Source of the DNA: Saprospiraceae bacterium
Lineage (GTDB): Bacteria; Bacteroidota; Bacteroidia; Chitinophagales; Saprospiraceae
Length of the DNA stretch: 7,117 nt
Direction of reading: 5' to 3'
Assembly (NCBI GenBank): GCA_020852155.1
Contig: JADZBJ010000445.1
Span: forward strand, 1 to 7,117
Position 1 is the stretch's first letter. Every line of letters begins with the position of its first letter. Shown piece by piece: positions 1 to 5,318 of this stretch. A model generated the notes under the pieces. That model was not told the origin of the DNA, did not search any database, and saw only the letters and a list, made by a program, of their open reading frames with translations. The position numbers were made by a program, and so were the translations under genes.

Positions 1-1
1 A

Positions 2-442
2 GCCATTTTTGGCGATCTGGCACTGTCAGGCGAAGCACATCGCAGCGAATTTGCACAGGTCATGCAAGACGACGCAGAAGTGCTATGTATCAAGATAGAT
101 GAGTTTCAGCATATGATGCAAATCAACCAAAATCTGACCTTCTGTGTGATGAAACACTTCACGCAAAGGCTTCACCGCGCTGAGGAACGTCTGGCCAAAC
201 TCATGGTCAAAGATGCCCGCGAGCGCATTATCGAATTCCTGATGGAAGCCGCCGATCACGATGGCCGCAGGGTTGGCTTTGAAATGCTGGTTAAACACCA
301 AATGACCCAACAAGACATCGCTAACCTGACAGGCACCAGCCGCCAAACCGTTACGTCGGTGTTTAATGACCTGAAACGCTCAAACCTGATTCATTTTAAC
401 AGAAATTCGGTCTTGATCCGGGATATGGAAAAACTGGCGTAA
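2..442 (+). CDS. Crp/Fnr-family transcriptional regulator, C-terminal part (5' end outside window)
   Basis: The reading frame is open from base 2, so the ATG at 62 is internal and the true start lies left of the window. The 146 visible residues begin with the end of a cyclic-nucleotide-binding-type beta barrel: the IFGDLALSGE stretch followed by R-SEFAQVMQDDAEVLCI resembles the phosphate-binding-cassette region of Crp-like proteins. A long dimerisation helix follows, roughly visible residues 40-75. The C-terminal winged helix begins at MTQQDIANLTGTSRQTVT (visible residues 101-118), the typical HTH_Crp recognition pattern, and the wing ends in DMEKLA. The product should bind DNA as a dimer and respond to a small ligand. 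The ligand cannot be told from this fragment, and no FNR-type cysteine cluster can be judged because the N-terminus is missing. Family assignment is firm; targets are unknown. Confidence 0.93.
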   Translation, partial: AIFGDLALSGEAHRSEFAQVMQDDAEVLCIKIDEFQHMMQINQNLTFCVMKHFTQRLHRAEERLAKLMVKDARERIIEFLMEAADHDGRRVGFEMLVKHQMTQQDIANLTGTSRQTVTSVFNDLKRSNLIHFNRNSVLIRDMEKLA

Positions 443-613
443 GCATGAGGTTAACGTTGCAAGATGTTGTTCAAATGAGGAATTGTTACGATACCCTTTC
501 AACAACCTTCAACTTTTAACCACTTCAATATTCGACCGCCATTTTCAACTTTTTTAACGGACAACATAACCAACGCCCGCCCTGATAACCGATTTAAGCC
601 ATGAAATGACACA

Positions 614-643
614 GCCTCCGGATTTACATCCGGAGGCTTTTTT
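614..643 (+). terminator. Strong Rho-independent terminator
   Basis: A perfect 10-bp stem, GCCTCCGGAT (614-623) pairing with ATCCGGAGGC (628-637), has a TTAC tetraloop and is followed by six T (638-643). The T run lies only on the plus-strand side, so it ends rightward transcription. It sits about 170 bases after the stop of the Crp/Fnr gene. It therefore ends either a long 3' UTR of that gene or a separate short transcript. Confidence 0.9.
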
Positions 644-723
644 CGTAACGCCAAATCATGAAATGCAATAACTTGCCCGTCCAAAACGAATCCTTCGAGA
701 TTGCATCTCTTTCAACCGAAGGC

Positions 724-749
724 ATTTAAAAGTCATCAGACTTTTAAAT
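724..749. repeat. Perfect 11-bp inverted repeat, AT-rich
   Basis: ATTTAAAAGTC (724-734) is followed by the spacer ATCA and then GACTTTTAAAT (739-749). The two arms are exact reverse complements. No T run follows, so it is not a standard terminator. It could be a dyad operator for a dimeric regulator or an RNA hairpin. It lies about 45 bases left of the MITE-like element and 230 bases before the secreted-protein gene. The repeat is certain; its function is not. Confidence 0.7.
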
Positions 750-792
750 CGTGCATTCAACCACCCTACCGTGTTATAAAGCATTGATTTTT

Positions 793-954
793 AGAGGTTG
801 TTAAAACTTCTCTGCTGGATTCAAAAAGAGCAGATTTTGGCGATAGCCGATCCTTTTTTTTCGGGGTGAAGCGTGGGTTTCAGCCTGAAAAAATAGGAAG
901 GATAGCGGCAAAAGATGCCTTTTTGAGCCAGTGAGGGAAATTTTAACAACCTCT
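793..954. mobile_element. MITE-like 162-bp near-palindromic element
   Basis: The ends are a perfect 14-bp inverted repeat: AGAGGTTGTTAAAA at 793-806 and its reverse complement at 941-954. Complementarity continues inward almost to the centre, with blocks such as TTCAAAAAG against CTTTTTGAG, GCGATAG against ATAGCGGC, and a T-run against an A-run. By eye it is about three-quarters matched over 80 bases per arm, so the whole unit could fold as one long imperfect hairpin. It has no internal ORF. This fits a non-autonomous element mobilised by an IS with similar ends, but no parent transposase is in the window. No clear target duplication is visible: TTA on the left and TCA on the right differ by one base. 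Its right end abuts the start region of the next gene. Confidence 0.6.
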
Positions 955-975
955 CACACACTTAAATTTTTATTC

Positions 976-2223
976 ATGAAACACATCATGCTTATTATGA
1001 CACTGTCGCTCACGGCAGCAACGCTCTGTGCCCAATCACAATGGCAAGCCATCCCCAATGCGCCTTCGAATCAGGGGCGATTCGACGATGTTTTTTTTGT
1101 TGATTCACTGCATGGCTGGTTAGGCAGCAGCGCCGGACGGATATACCGCACGACCGATGGCGGCGTAAACTGGACACAGGTGTACAACAGCAATTACTAT
1201 TTCAGGAGTATCGAGTTTTACAACCAGCAGATTGGCTACGCAGGTACGCTGGATAAAAAACTGCTACGTACCACCAACGGCGGCACTTCCTGGACGGATG
1301 TTTCACCGGACATCAGCCCGGCCCCTGATGCCGTGTGCGGCATTGCCATACCCGACAGCCAGACCGTGTACGTCGTGGGTGAATGGGACACGCCGGGTTA
1401 TGTAGCCAAAACGGCCGACGGTGGGCACAACTGGACGCGTCAAACCCTCGGTAAAGCCATGATTGATGCATTTTTCATTCATCGGGATACGGGTTTTGTA
1501 ACAGGTCAGAACGACCAGGGCGCGGTTATATATTACACCACCGATGGCGGCGCGACCTGGACTGAAAAATTCAACTCCAATGTACCAGGACAATACGTCT
1601 GGAAAATCCAACGCATCACCCCTCAGGTGTGGGTGGCCTCTATTCAAACATTCAATGGAGGCGTTTTTGCCAAAAGCACTGACGGCGGCATGACCTGGGA
1701 GAAAAAAACAGCGCCTGTGCCCGATATGCAAGGCATCGGATTCGCCACACCTGAACACGGCTGGGTCGGCGGCTATATTCCAGGGTTTTATGAAACATTT
1801 GACGGCGGAGACACCTGGGAATACAAGGATTTCGGCGGGAATTTCAATCGGTTCTATTTCCTTAGTCCCACCCTGGCCTACGCTTCGGGTGAATCCGTGT
1901 ACAAGTTTTCGCCTCAGAACAGCAGTTCGACAAAAGCGTCGCCTACCAAGCCCTACGACGATGGTTTCTGGTTAAAAATCGCACCCAACCCCAGCAACGG
2001 GCGTTTCAACGTGCGGTACTACCTGCCGGTCAAAGACATCATCCGCATCAGCATTTTGTCGGCCGATGGCACACAAATGCACAATATTTACCACGAAAGG
2101 CACCTGCCGCCAGGTGAATACAACTTTGATATTGACGCCACGGATTTACCCACCGGACAATACTTTTTGGGCATTCAGCGCAACCACGGACTGTACATGA
2201 AGCCCTGGGTGAAATCCGAGTAA
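976..2223 (+). CDS. Secreted Asp-box (BNR/Ycf48-like) beta-propeller protein with T9SS sorting domain
   Basis: The product is 415 residues. I chose the ATG at 976 because it starts directly with a signal peptide: MKH, a hydrophobic core, then a cut near TLCA/QSQW. The longer frame from GTG 931 would put 15 residues into the inverted-repeat element. Six Asp-box motifs of the form (T/S)x(D/N)GGxxW lie at residues 59-66, 99-106, 146-153, 188-195, 234-241 and 274-281. That spacing of about 40-47 residues suggests a beta propeller of the photosystem-assembly Ycf48/sortilin-like type. A linker rich in Ser, Thr and Lys leads to a C-terminal module (about 333-415) starting WLKIAPNPSNGRF and containing LPTGQYFLGI, which is the Por/T9SS type A sorting domain. 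The protein should cross the inner membrane by Sec and the outer membrane by the type IX system, ending on the surface or outside. Sialidase activity is not implied, since Asp boxes are structural. The binding partner is unknown. Confidence 0.9.
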   Translation: MKHIMLIMTLSLTAATLCAQSQWQAIPNAPSNQGRFDDVFFVDSLHGWLGSSAGRIYRTTDGGVNWTQVYNSNYYFRSIEFYNQQIGYAGTLDKKLLRTTNGGTSWTDVSPDISPAPDAVCGIAIPDSQTVYVVGEWDTPGYVAKTADGGHNWTRQTLGKAMIDAFFIHRDTGFVTGQNDQGAVIYYTTDGGATWTEKFNSNVPGQYVWKIQRITPQVWVASIQTFNGGVFAKSTDGGMTWEKKTAPVPDMQGIGFATPEHGWVGGYIPGFYETFDGGDTWEYKDFGGNFNRFYFLSPTLAYASGESVYKFSPQNSSSTKASPTKPYDDGFWLKIAPNPSNGRFNVRYYLPVKDIIRISILSADGTQMHNIYHERHLPPGEYNFDIDATDLPTGQYFLGIQRNHGLYMKPWVKSE

Positions 2224-2230
2224 AGAGATA

Positions 2231-2330
2231 ACCGGACTTAAATAAAATTGAAGGTTATCAGGATTGATTTTCCTGATTTTCAAGGATTTAATGACGTAGT
2301 TTGTACAAACACCTCTTTTGCCTTGATATA
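2231..2330 (+). repeat. Dispersed ~100-bp repeat, copy A
   Basis: First of three degenerate copies in one orientation. Shared blocks, in order, are CCGGA(C/T)TTAA, CAGGA(T/C)TGATTTTC, a second TGATTTTC-like unit, a GACG-like box and a block resembling AAACACC...TTGA.ATA. It begins eight bases after the stop of the Asp-box gene. The alignment was made by eye with a few small gaps. Confidence 0.55.
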
Positions 2331-2369
2331 GTTGGAATCTCGCAGTATTTGCGATATTTGCTGCATCCG

Positions 2370-2475
2370 AATTATACACGGATTTAAGAGGTTTTGAAAG
2401 CATGCAGGATTTATCTTATTGATTTTCAATAATTTAAAGACTTGATTTACTCAAAACCACTTTGCACTGACAATA
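2370..2475 (+). repeat. Dispersed ~100-bp repeat, copy B
   Basis: This is the copy closest to copy C. AATTATACACGGATTTAAG opens it (C has AATTTATACCCGGATTTAAG). GCAGGATTTAT and TTGATTTTCAAT follow, and CAAAACCACTTTGCACTGACAATA matches GGAAACCACCTTGTGTTGACTACATA in C. It lies about 40 bases right of copy A and ends 65 bases before the oxygenase start, so it may be part of that gene's upstream region. Confidence 0.6.
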
Positions 2476-2484
2476 TTTAAACCT

Positions 2485-2518
2485 CCGCCGGAAGCGGCTG
2501 ATTTTCGCATCAGGGCGG
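2485..2518 (+). promoter_or_regulatory. GC-rich potential hairpin in the leader of the oxygenase gene
   Basis: An outer pairing CCGCC (2485-2489) with GGCGG (2514-2518) encloses an inner stem CTGAT (2498-2502) with ATCAG (2509-2513), loop TTTCGC. Eight unpaired bases form a bulge on the left side. The structure is GC-rich within an AT-rich gap and ends 22 bases before the ATG at 2541, close enough to influence translation. No known riboswitch family is recognised. Confidence 0.35.
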
Positions 2519-2540
2519 GTAAAATCAAAACTAATTGACT

Positions 2541-3494
2541 ATGTCTGCAAAAGGTATTCCAACGGTTGACCTTTCCAAATTTGTGAAGGGTACGCCTGAA
2601 GAGAAAAAGCAATTTGTGAAAGACCTCGGTAACGCGTTCCATGAAGTTGGCTTCGTGGCTGTTGCCAATCACGGTGTTCCGAAAGAGTTGATTGATGATT
2701 TTTTCAAGTATTCCCAGGCATTTTTTGCGCTGCCGGAAAAGAAAAAAAGGAAATACGAAGTAAGCGGAGCCGCCGGACAACGCGGCTACACTTCTTTCGG
2801 CAAGGAACACGCCAAGCAATCGCAGGTGGCTGACCTGAAAGAATTTTTCCAGATTGGCCAGGAAGTGCCCAAAACACACCCGATGGCTGACCAGTACGCA
2901 CCCAATGTCAAGGTGCGCGAAGTGAAGGAATTTTCCAAAACTGGCAGAAAACTGTACAAGGAATTCGAAAAAGCGGGCGGCTATTTGCTCAAAGCCATTG
3001 CCATGCATTTGCGTATCGGTCCAAATTATTTCAAGGATAAAATCAAGCACGGTAATTCCATCCTGCGCTCGATTCACTATCCACCGATCACACAGGAGCC
3101 GGCATCGGCTATTCGCGCAGAACAGCACGAAGACATTAACCTGATTACTTTATTGGTTGGCGCCAGCGCCGGAGGTCTGGAATTATTGAACTCGGAAGGA
3201 AAGTGGATGCCAATTATGCCTGAAAATGACGAAATCGTTATCAATGTTGGCGATATGCTGCAACGCCTGACGAATAACTACCTGAAGAGCACAACGCACC
3301 GGGTAGTCAATCCGCCTCGCGAAGATTGGCATTTGCCGCGCTTGAGCATTCCGTTCTTCCTGCATCCGGTCAGCAACATGGATCTGACTTGTCTGCCCAA
3401 AACGGTCACCAGGAAAAATCCTTTGCACTATGCGCCCATCACTGCCGGCGAATACCTTGACGAACGCCTGCGCGAAATTGGACTGAAAAAATAA
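2541..3494 (+). CDS. Fe(II)/2-oxoglutarate-dependent oxygenase, isopenicillin N synthase-like
   Basis: The product is 317 residues, normal for this family. ATG 2541 gives MSAKGIPTVDLSKF, the usual opening; an in-frame TTG six bases earlier is less likely. The N-terminal DIOX_N-type region holds IPTVDL and VGFVAVANHGVP, a hallmark of the family. The C-terminal jelly-roll core has the full iron triad: H196 and D198 (EQHEDINLITLL) and distal H253 (KSTTHRVVNPP). R267-x-S269 (PRLSIPFFLHP) is the expected 2-oxoglutarate carboxylate clamp. The enzyme is therefore predicted to be active in a cytoplasmic oxidation such as hydroxylation, desaturation or ring closure. The substrate cannot be read from sequence, and the family ranges over amino acids, peptides and small metabolites. 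It is followed 62 bases later by a DoxX-like gene on the same strand with no terminator between, so the two are probably co-transcribed. Confidence 0.92.
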   Translation: MSAKGIPTVDLSKFVKGTPEEKKQFVKDLGNAFHEVGFVAVANHGVPKELIDDFFKYSQAFFALPEKKKRKYEVSGAAGQRGYTSFGKEHAKQSQVADLKEFFQIGQEVPKTHPMADQYAPNVKVREVKEFSKTGRKLYKEFEKAGGYLLKAIAMHLRIGPNYFKDKIKHGNSILRSIHYPPITQEPASAIRAEQHEDINLITLLVGASAGGLELLNSEGKWMPIMPENDEIVINVGDMLQRLTNNYLKSTTHRVVNPPREDWHLPRLSIPFFLHPVSNMDLTCLPKTVTRKNPLHYAPITAGEYLDERLREIGLKK

Positions 3495-3556
3495 TTTAAT
3501 GATGCGATGGGGAACACTTTCATCATCGCATGATCACATCATCACTTTACCACATT

Positions 3557-3940
3557 ATGAACGGATTTTTATCGCTGGGACGCTGGCTGTTTGCCATCCC
3601 TTTTGCTATTTTCGGATTATTCCATTTTTTGGATGCAACGGCTATGGCTGAGTACGTTGTACCGGATTACATGCCCATGAAAAATGTGTTTGTAATACTT
3701 TCCGGTGCAGGAATGGTGGCGGCTTCTGTCGCCATGTTGATCGGCAAATTTGACAAACTGGCGGCGACCTTACTGGCCGGCTTCCTGTTGCTGTTAGTCG
3801 TCATGGTTCACTTGCCCTCTACGATGAATCCTGCCACACAGCAAAATGCCATGACGCAACTGCTCAAAGACATTTCGTTGGCTGGTGCAGCCATGATGTA
3901 TGCGCTTAATTACGCAAAAGACAGATCCGTGATCGGCTAA
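3557..3940 (+). CDS. DoxX-like four-helix inner-membrane protein
   Basis: With the ATG at 3557 the product is 127 residues. An upstream in-frame ATG at 3530 would add nine residues (MITSSLYHI) and cannot be excluded. Four hydrophobic segments lie at about residues 5-24, 44-62, 67-86 and 105-120. The first helix, with GRWLFAIPFAIFGLFHF, is the typical DoxX/DoxD-family opening, and length and topology also fit. Family members are linked to quinone-dependent redox chemistry (the DoxD subunit of thiosulfate:quinone oxidoreductase) or oxidative-stress complexes, but most are uncharacterised, so no specific reaction is claimed. It is the second gene after the Fe/2OG oxygenase and is followed directly by a strong terminator, which marks the end of the unit. 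Confidence 0.8.
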   Translation: MNGFLSLGRWLFAIPFAIFGLFHFLDATAMAEYVVPDYMPMKNVFVILSGAGMVAASVAMLIGKFDKLAATLLAGFLLLLVVMVHLPSTMNPATQQNAMTQLLKDISLAGAAMMYALNYAKDRSVIG

Positions 3941-3960
3941 AAGGTCGTACAGATTTTTTC

Positions 3961-4000
3961 AAGGGTGTTTTATCAATCAGATGATAAAACACCCTTTTTT
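3961..4000 (+). terminator. Rho-independent terminator of the oxygenase-DoxX unit
   Basis: A perfect 15-bp stem, AAGGGTGTTTTATCA (3961-3975) pairing with TGATAAAACACCCTT (3982-3996), encloses the loop ATCAGA. It runs into a T tract through position 4000. It lies 20 bases after the DoxX-like stop. Read leftward, the stem is followed by an A run, not a T run, so it should not terminate minus-strand transcription well. Confidence 0.92.
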
Positions 4001-4018
4001 ATGCCCGGAAATGCGCGT

Positions 4019-4102
4019 TTAACGAGCGCGTTGGGGCTTCAGGTGGGTCCGCATAAAACAAATGACAGACAAGAAAACGGCAGAAATCAAAAGACTTAAC
4101 AT
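4019..4102 (-). CDS. Micropeptide, 27 aa, single membrane segment, paralogue of the one at 4698-4784
   Basis: This tiny ORF reads leftward from ATG 4102 to TAA 4019. It holds a hydrophobic stretch, LLISAVFLSVICF, then a basic tail, MRTHLKPQRAR. The case for coding is its match to the 28-residue ORF at 4698-4784. Sixteen of the first 23 residues are identical (blocks LISA, FLSV, C, MR and HLKP), most other changes are conservative, and nine of the 16 identical residues use different synonymous codons. That pattern means selection acts on the peptide in this frame. An upstream in-frame stop and the lack of another start codon fix the ATG. A single helix with a positive C-terminus suggests an inner-membrane peptide. 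It could be a type I toxin-like peptide or a small subunit or regulator of a membrane complex. No known family is recognised. Confidence 0.6.
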   Translation of the reverse strand: MLSLLISAVFLSVICFMRTHLKPQRAR

Positions 4103-4346
4103 GGCGGAGGTTAATTGTTTCGCCCTGGCTGCTGCGGTTAAATTGTTCTGAACCTAACTTAACCTACAGGCTCGGGCCTGGTGAAATTGTTGTGTCATGA
4201 AGCTGCTTTTATCGGATAATCAGGCAATAACCTGGTTTCAATCTGGTTTCATTTATAGATGTCATGAAAGCAGAAAATGTAACCCGAAAACTTGAAAAAA
4301 AATTTCCTCGGCATCCGGTATTAACCATTTGAGAAGAAAAAAACTC
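4103..4346. other. Intergenic stretch with a short tandem repeat, no gene seen
   Basis: Neither strand shows a convincing coding region here. Two adjacent 11-bp units occur at 4232-4242 and 4243-4253, CTGGTTTCAAT then CTGGTTTCATT. The part nearest 4102 is the leader of the leftward micropeptide gene. It shares a few blocks with the leader of the paralogous copy, such as CAGGG..AAAC and CCTnC just before the ATG. I found no clear Bacteroidota promoter for this copy. Confidence 0.4.
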
Positions 4347-4456
4347 AATTTATACCCGGATTTAAGTGATTTTTTAAGATTTACAGGACTGATTTTCTTA
4401 ATTTTCGATGATTCGCAGACGCGAGTCATTGGAAACCACCTTGTGTTGACTACATA
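4347..4456 (+). repeat. Dispersed ~100-bp repeat, copy C
   Basis: This copy has the same order of blocks as copies A and B: CCGGATTTAAG, ACAGGACTGATTTTC, TTAATTTTCGATGATT, GCAGACG, GGAAACCACC and TTGACTACATA. It lies about 1.9 kb right of copy B. Its right end overlaps the stop codon (4450-4452, minus strand) of the 67-residue membrane ORF, so that gene ends inside the repeat. Confidence 0.6.
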
Positions 4457-4653
4457 CTGAAAAAGTGCTGTGAAATATACAGCCCAACCAGCAGCAGTAA
4501 CATTAACCAAAGCAGGCAACCACTCATCAAGGCAGAAATTAATTGTATGACCCGACGAACTACCTGCCTGAGTACCATGGCGGCAATTCCGGCGACGACA
4601 ATCCATAGAACAAGTATTGTGGGGTTGGCGGATAAAAGTAAAAAGCCATACAT
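4450..4653 (-). CDS. Small two-helix membrane protein, 67 aa, unknown function
   Basis: The ORF reads leftward from ATG 4653 to TAG 4450. I prefer this start to the longer in-frame ATG at 4743. The extra 30 residues are polar, look unlike a protein start and overlap the micropeptide gene in another frame. ATG 4653 also follows an A-rich leader of repeated CAA, as usual in Bacteroidota. Two long hydrophobic segments, about residues 10-28 (NPTILVLWIVVAGIAAMVL) and 38-61 (rich in Leu, with SGCLLWLMLLLL), are joined by a positive turn, RQVVRR. That predicts a hairpin in the inner membrane with the loop in the cytoplasm. It starts 44 bases after the 28-aa micropeptide stop on the same strand, so the two may be one operon. 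No family is recognised. Without a homologue, a chance ORF remains possible. Confidence 0.42.
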   Translation of the reverse strand: MYGFLLLSANPTILVLWIVVAGIAAMVLRQVVRRVIQLISALMSGCLLWLMLLLLVGLYISQHFFSM

Positions 4654-4697
4654 GGTTGTTGTTGTTGAAGTGGTTAAACGGATTGGGTTCACGCCCG

Positions 4698-4784
4698 TCA
4701 GCGAATGCGATGCCGAGGCTTCAAATGCGACCGCATCAGGCATACAACTGAAAGGAAAGCAGCGGAAATCAAAAAGATAGTCAT
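4698..4784 (-). CDS. Micropeptide, 28 aa, single membrane segment, paralogue of the one at 4019-4102
   Basis: The ORF reads leftward from ATG 4784 to TGA 4698. It has a hydrophobic core, FLISAAFLSVVCL, then a basic tail, MRSHLKPRHRIR. Relative to the 27-residue copy it conserves LISA, FLSV, a single Cys at position 15, MR and HLKP. The tails diverge after the shared Pro at 23, in sequence and by one residue in length. The synonymous codon differences between copies (Ser, Ala, Leu, Val, Cys, His and Pro codons) support real translation. It is the first ORF after the leftward promoter at 4977-5008, with a leader of about 185 bases, and precedes the 67-residue membrane ORF. Its role is unknown. 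A small membrane-active or membrane-complex peptide is the most economical reading. Confidence 0.6.
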   Translation of the reverse strand: MTIFLISAAFLSVVCLMRSHLKPRHRIR

Positions 4785-4976
4785 GGTAGGCAGTGGTTTA
4801 CCCTGGAAGCATGGCGCACATGGTTGAGCCGCCGTGAGGCAGCTGCATGTAGCCAAAATCCGGGAAAGGTGAAAAGCAGTTTATATCAATTTGGTTTTTA
4901 TCAATTTCAGGGACTGCCTTGTGCTAAAACGGCAGTGATTCATGAAGCGCCTGATATGACTTCCGTGTTGCTTGCA
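4785..4976 (-). other. Leader-like region with no gene seen
   Basis: If the leftward promoter at 4977-5008 is used, this is the untranslated leader of the micropeptide mRNA. At nearly 190 bases it is long for such a small gene, as in regulated toxin or riboregulator mRNAs. A rightward frame at 4824-5027 encodes a composition-poor product without recognisable features, and I do not accept it as a gene. TATCAATTT occurs twice close together near 4885-4910. Confidence 0.3.
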
Positions 4977-5008
4977 CAAATATATATAAGGAAAAACCAC
5001 TTATGCAA
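4977..5008 (-). promoter_or_regulatory. Candidate Bacteroidota-type promoter, leftward
   Basis: On the minus strand, TTG (5008-5006) is followed after 21 bases by TATATTTG (4984-4977). This matches the Bacteroidota housekeeping consensus: TTG near -33 and TAnnTTTG near -7. Transcription would start near 4970 and run through the 28-aa micropeptide and the 67-aa membrane ORF. Confidence 0.5.
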
Positions 5009-5268
5009 CACCCCTAATTCCAATTAAACCCCAAAAAACCAAACGAAAACTATCTTAATCTTAGTTCCAGTGCAATTCAAGAAAAAGTTCCGGCTAAAAG
5101 CAAAGAAAGACTCGCATAAAATCAGACATTTATCCGGTAAATCCTGCATTATATTCGTTAATCATACAACCTGAAAGCCTCAACCTGTAATGCAAGATGC
5201 CATTGATCGCCAAAAAGTTGGGCCTGATAATGGTAAATTAGTACAAATCAAGTACTGGCCGTCGAAAA

Positions 5269-5318
5269 TTTTAGAAAATTTTGAGAACAGACATATTTTT
5301 GACTTCAATTTTCTAAAA
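5269..5318. promoter_or_regulatory. 12-bp inverted repeat embracing the promoter of the long 3' gene (candidate operator)
   Basis: TTTTAGAAAATT (5269-5280) and AATTTTCTAAAA (5307-5318) are exact reverse complements separated by 26 bases. The left arm covers the candidate -33 element, and the right arm falls at the expected transcription start, ending 13 bases before the ATG at 5332. This layout suits repression by a dimeric or looping protein. A hairpin in RNA is less likely, because the left arm would not be transcribed. Confidence 0.5.
5271..5301 (+). promoter_or_regulatory. Candidate Bacteroidota-type promoter for the long 3' gene
   Basis: TTAG (5271-5274, one mismatch to TTTG) is followed after 19 bases by TATTTTTG (5294-5301), a full TAnnTTTG match. 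Transcription should begin near 5307, giving a leader of about 25 bases to ATG 5332. AT-richness raises the chance of a random match, but position and spacing suit the gene well. Confidence 0.45.

Noticed and set aside
499..684. Minus-strand 61-aa ORF
   Set aside because: It runs across the terminator hairpin, has no recognisable features, and its composition follows the intergenic sequence.
931..975. GTG start at 931 for the Asp-box protein
   Set aside because: It would add 15 residues encoded partly by the inverted-repeat element. ATG 976 begins directly with a clean signal peptide.
3961..4000. Bidirectional terminator also ending the leftward 27-aa micropeptide transcript
   Set aside because: On the minus strand the stem is followed by an A run, not a T run, so efficient leftward termination is not supported.
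4262..4606. Minus-strand 114-aa ORF
   Set aside because: It overlaps the 67-aa membrane ORF in another frame and its C-terminal half translates the dispersed repeat. The hydrophobic, better-organised frame is the other one.
4653..4743. Longer start (ATG 4743) for the small membrane ORF
   Set aside because: The extra 30 residues are polar and low in complexity and overlap the 28-aa micropeptide coding region in a different frame.
4547..4780. Plus-strand 77-aa ORF
   Set aside because: It is antisense to the micropeptide and 67-aa ORFs. The synonymous-substitution pattern supports the minus frame, and the VVVVEVV stretch comes from a GTT repeat.
4824..5027. Plus-strand 67-aa ORF
   Set aside because: It shows no domain, helix or promoter logic and crosses the leftward promoter. 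It looks like a chance open frame.
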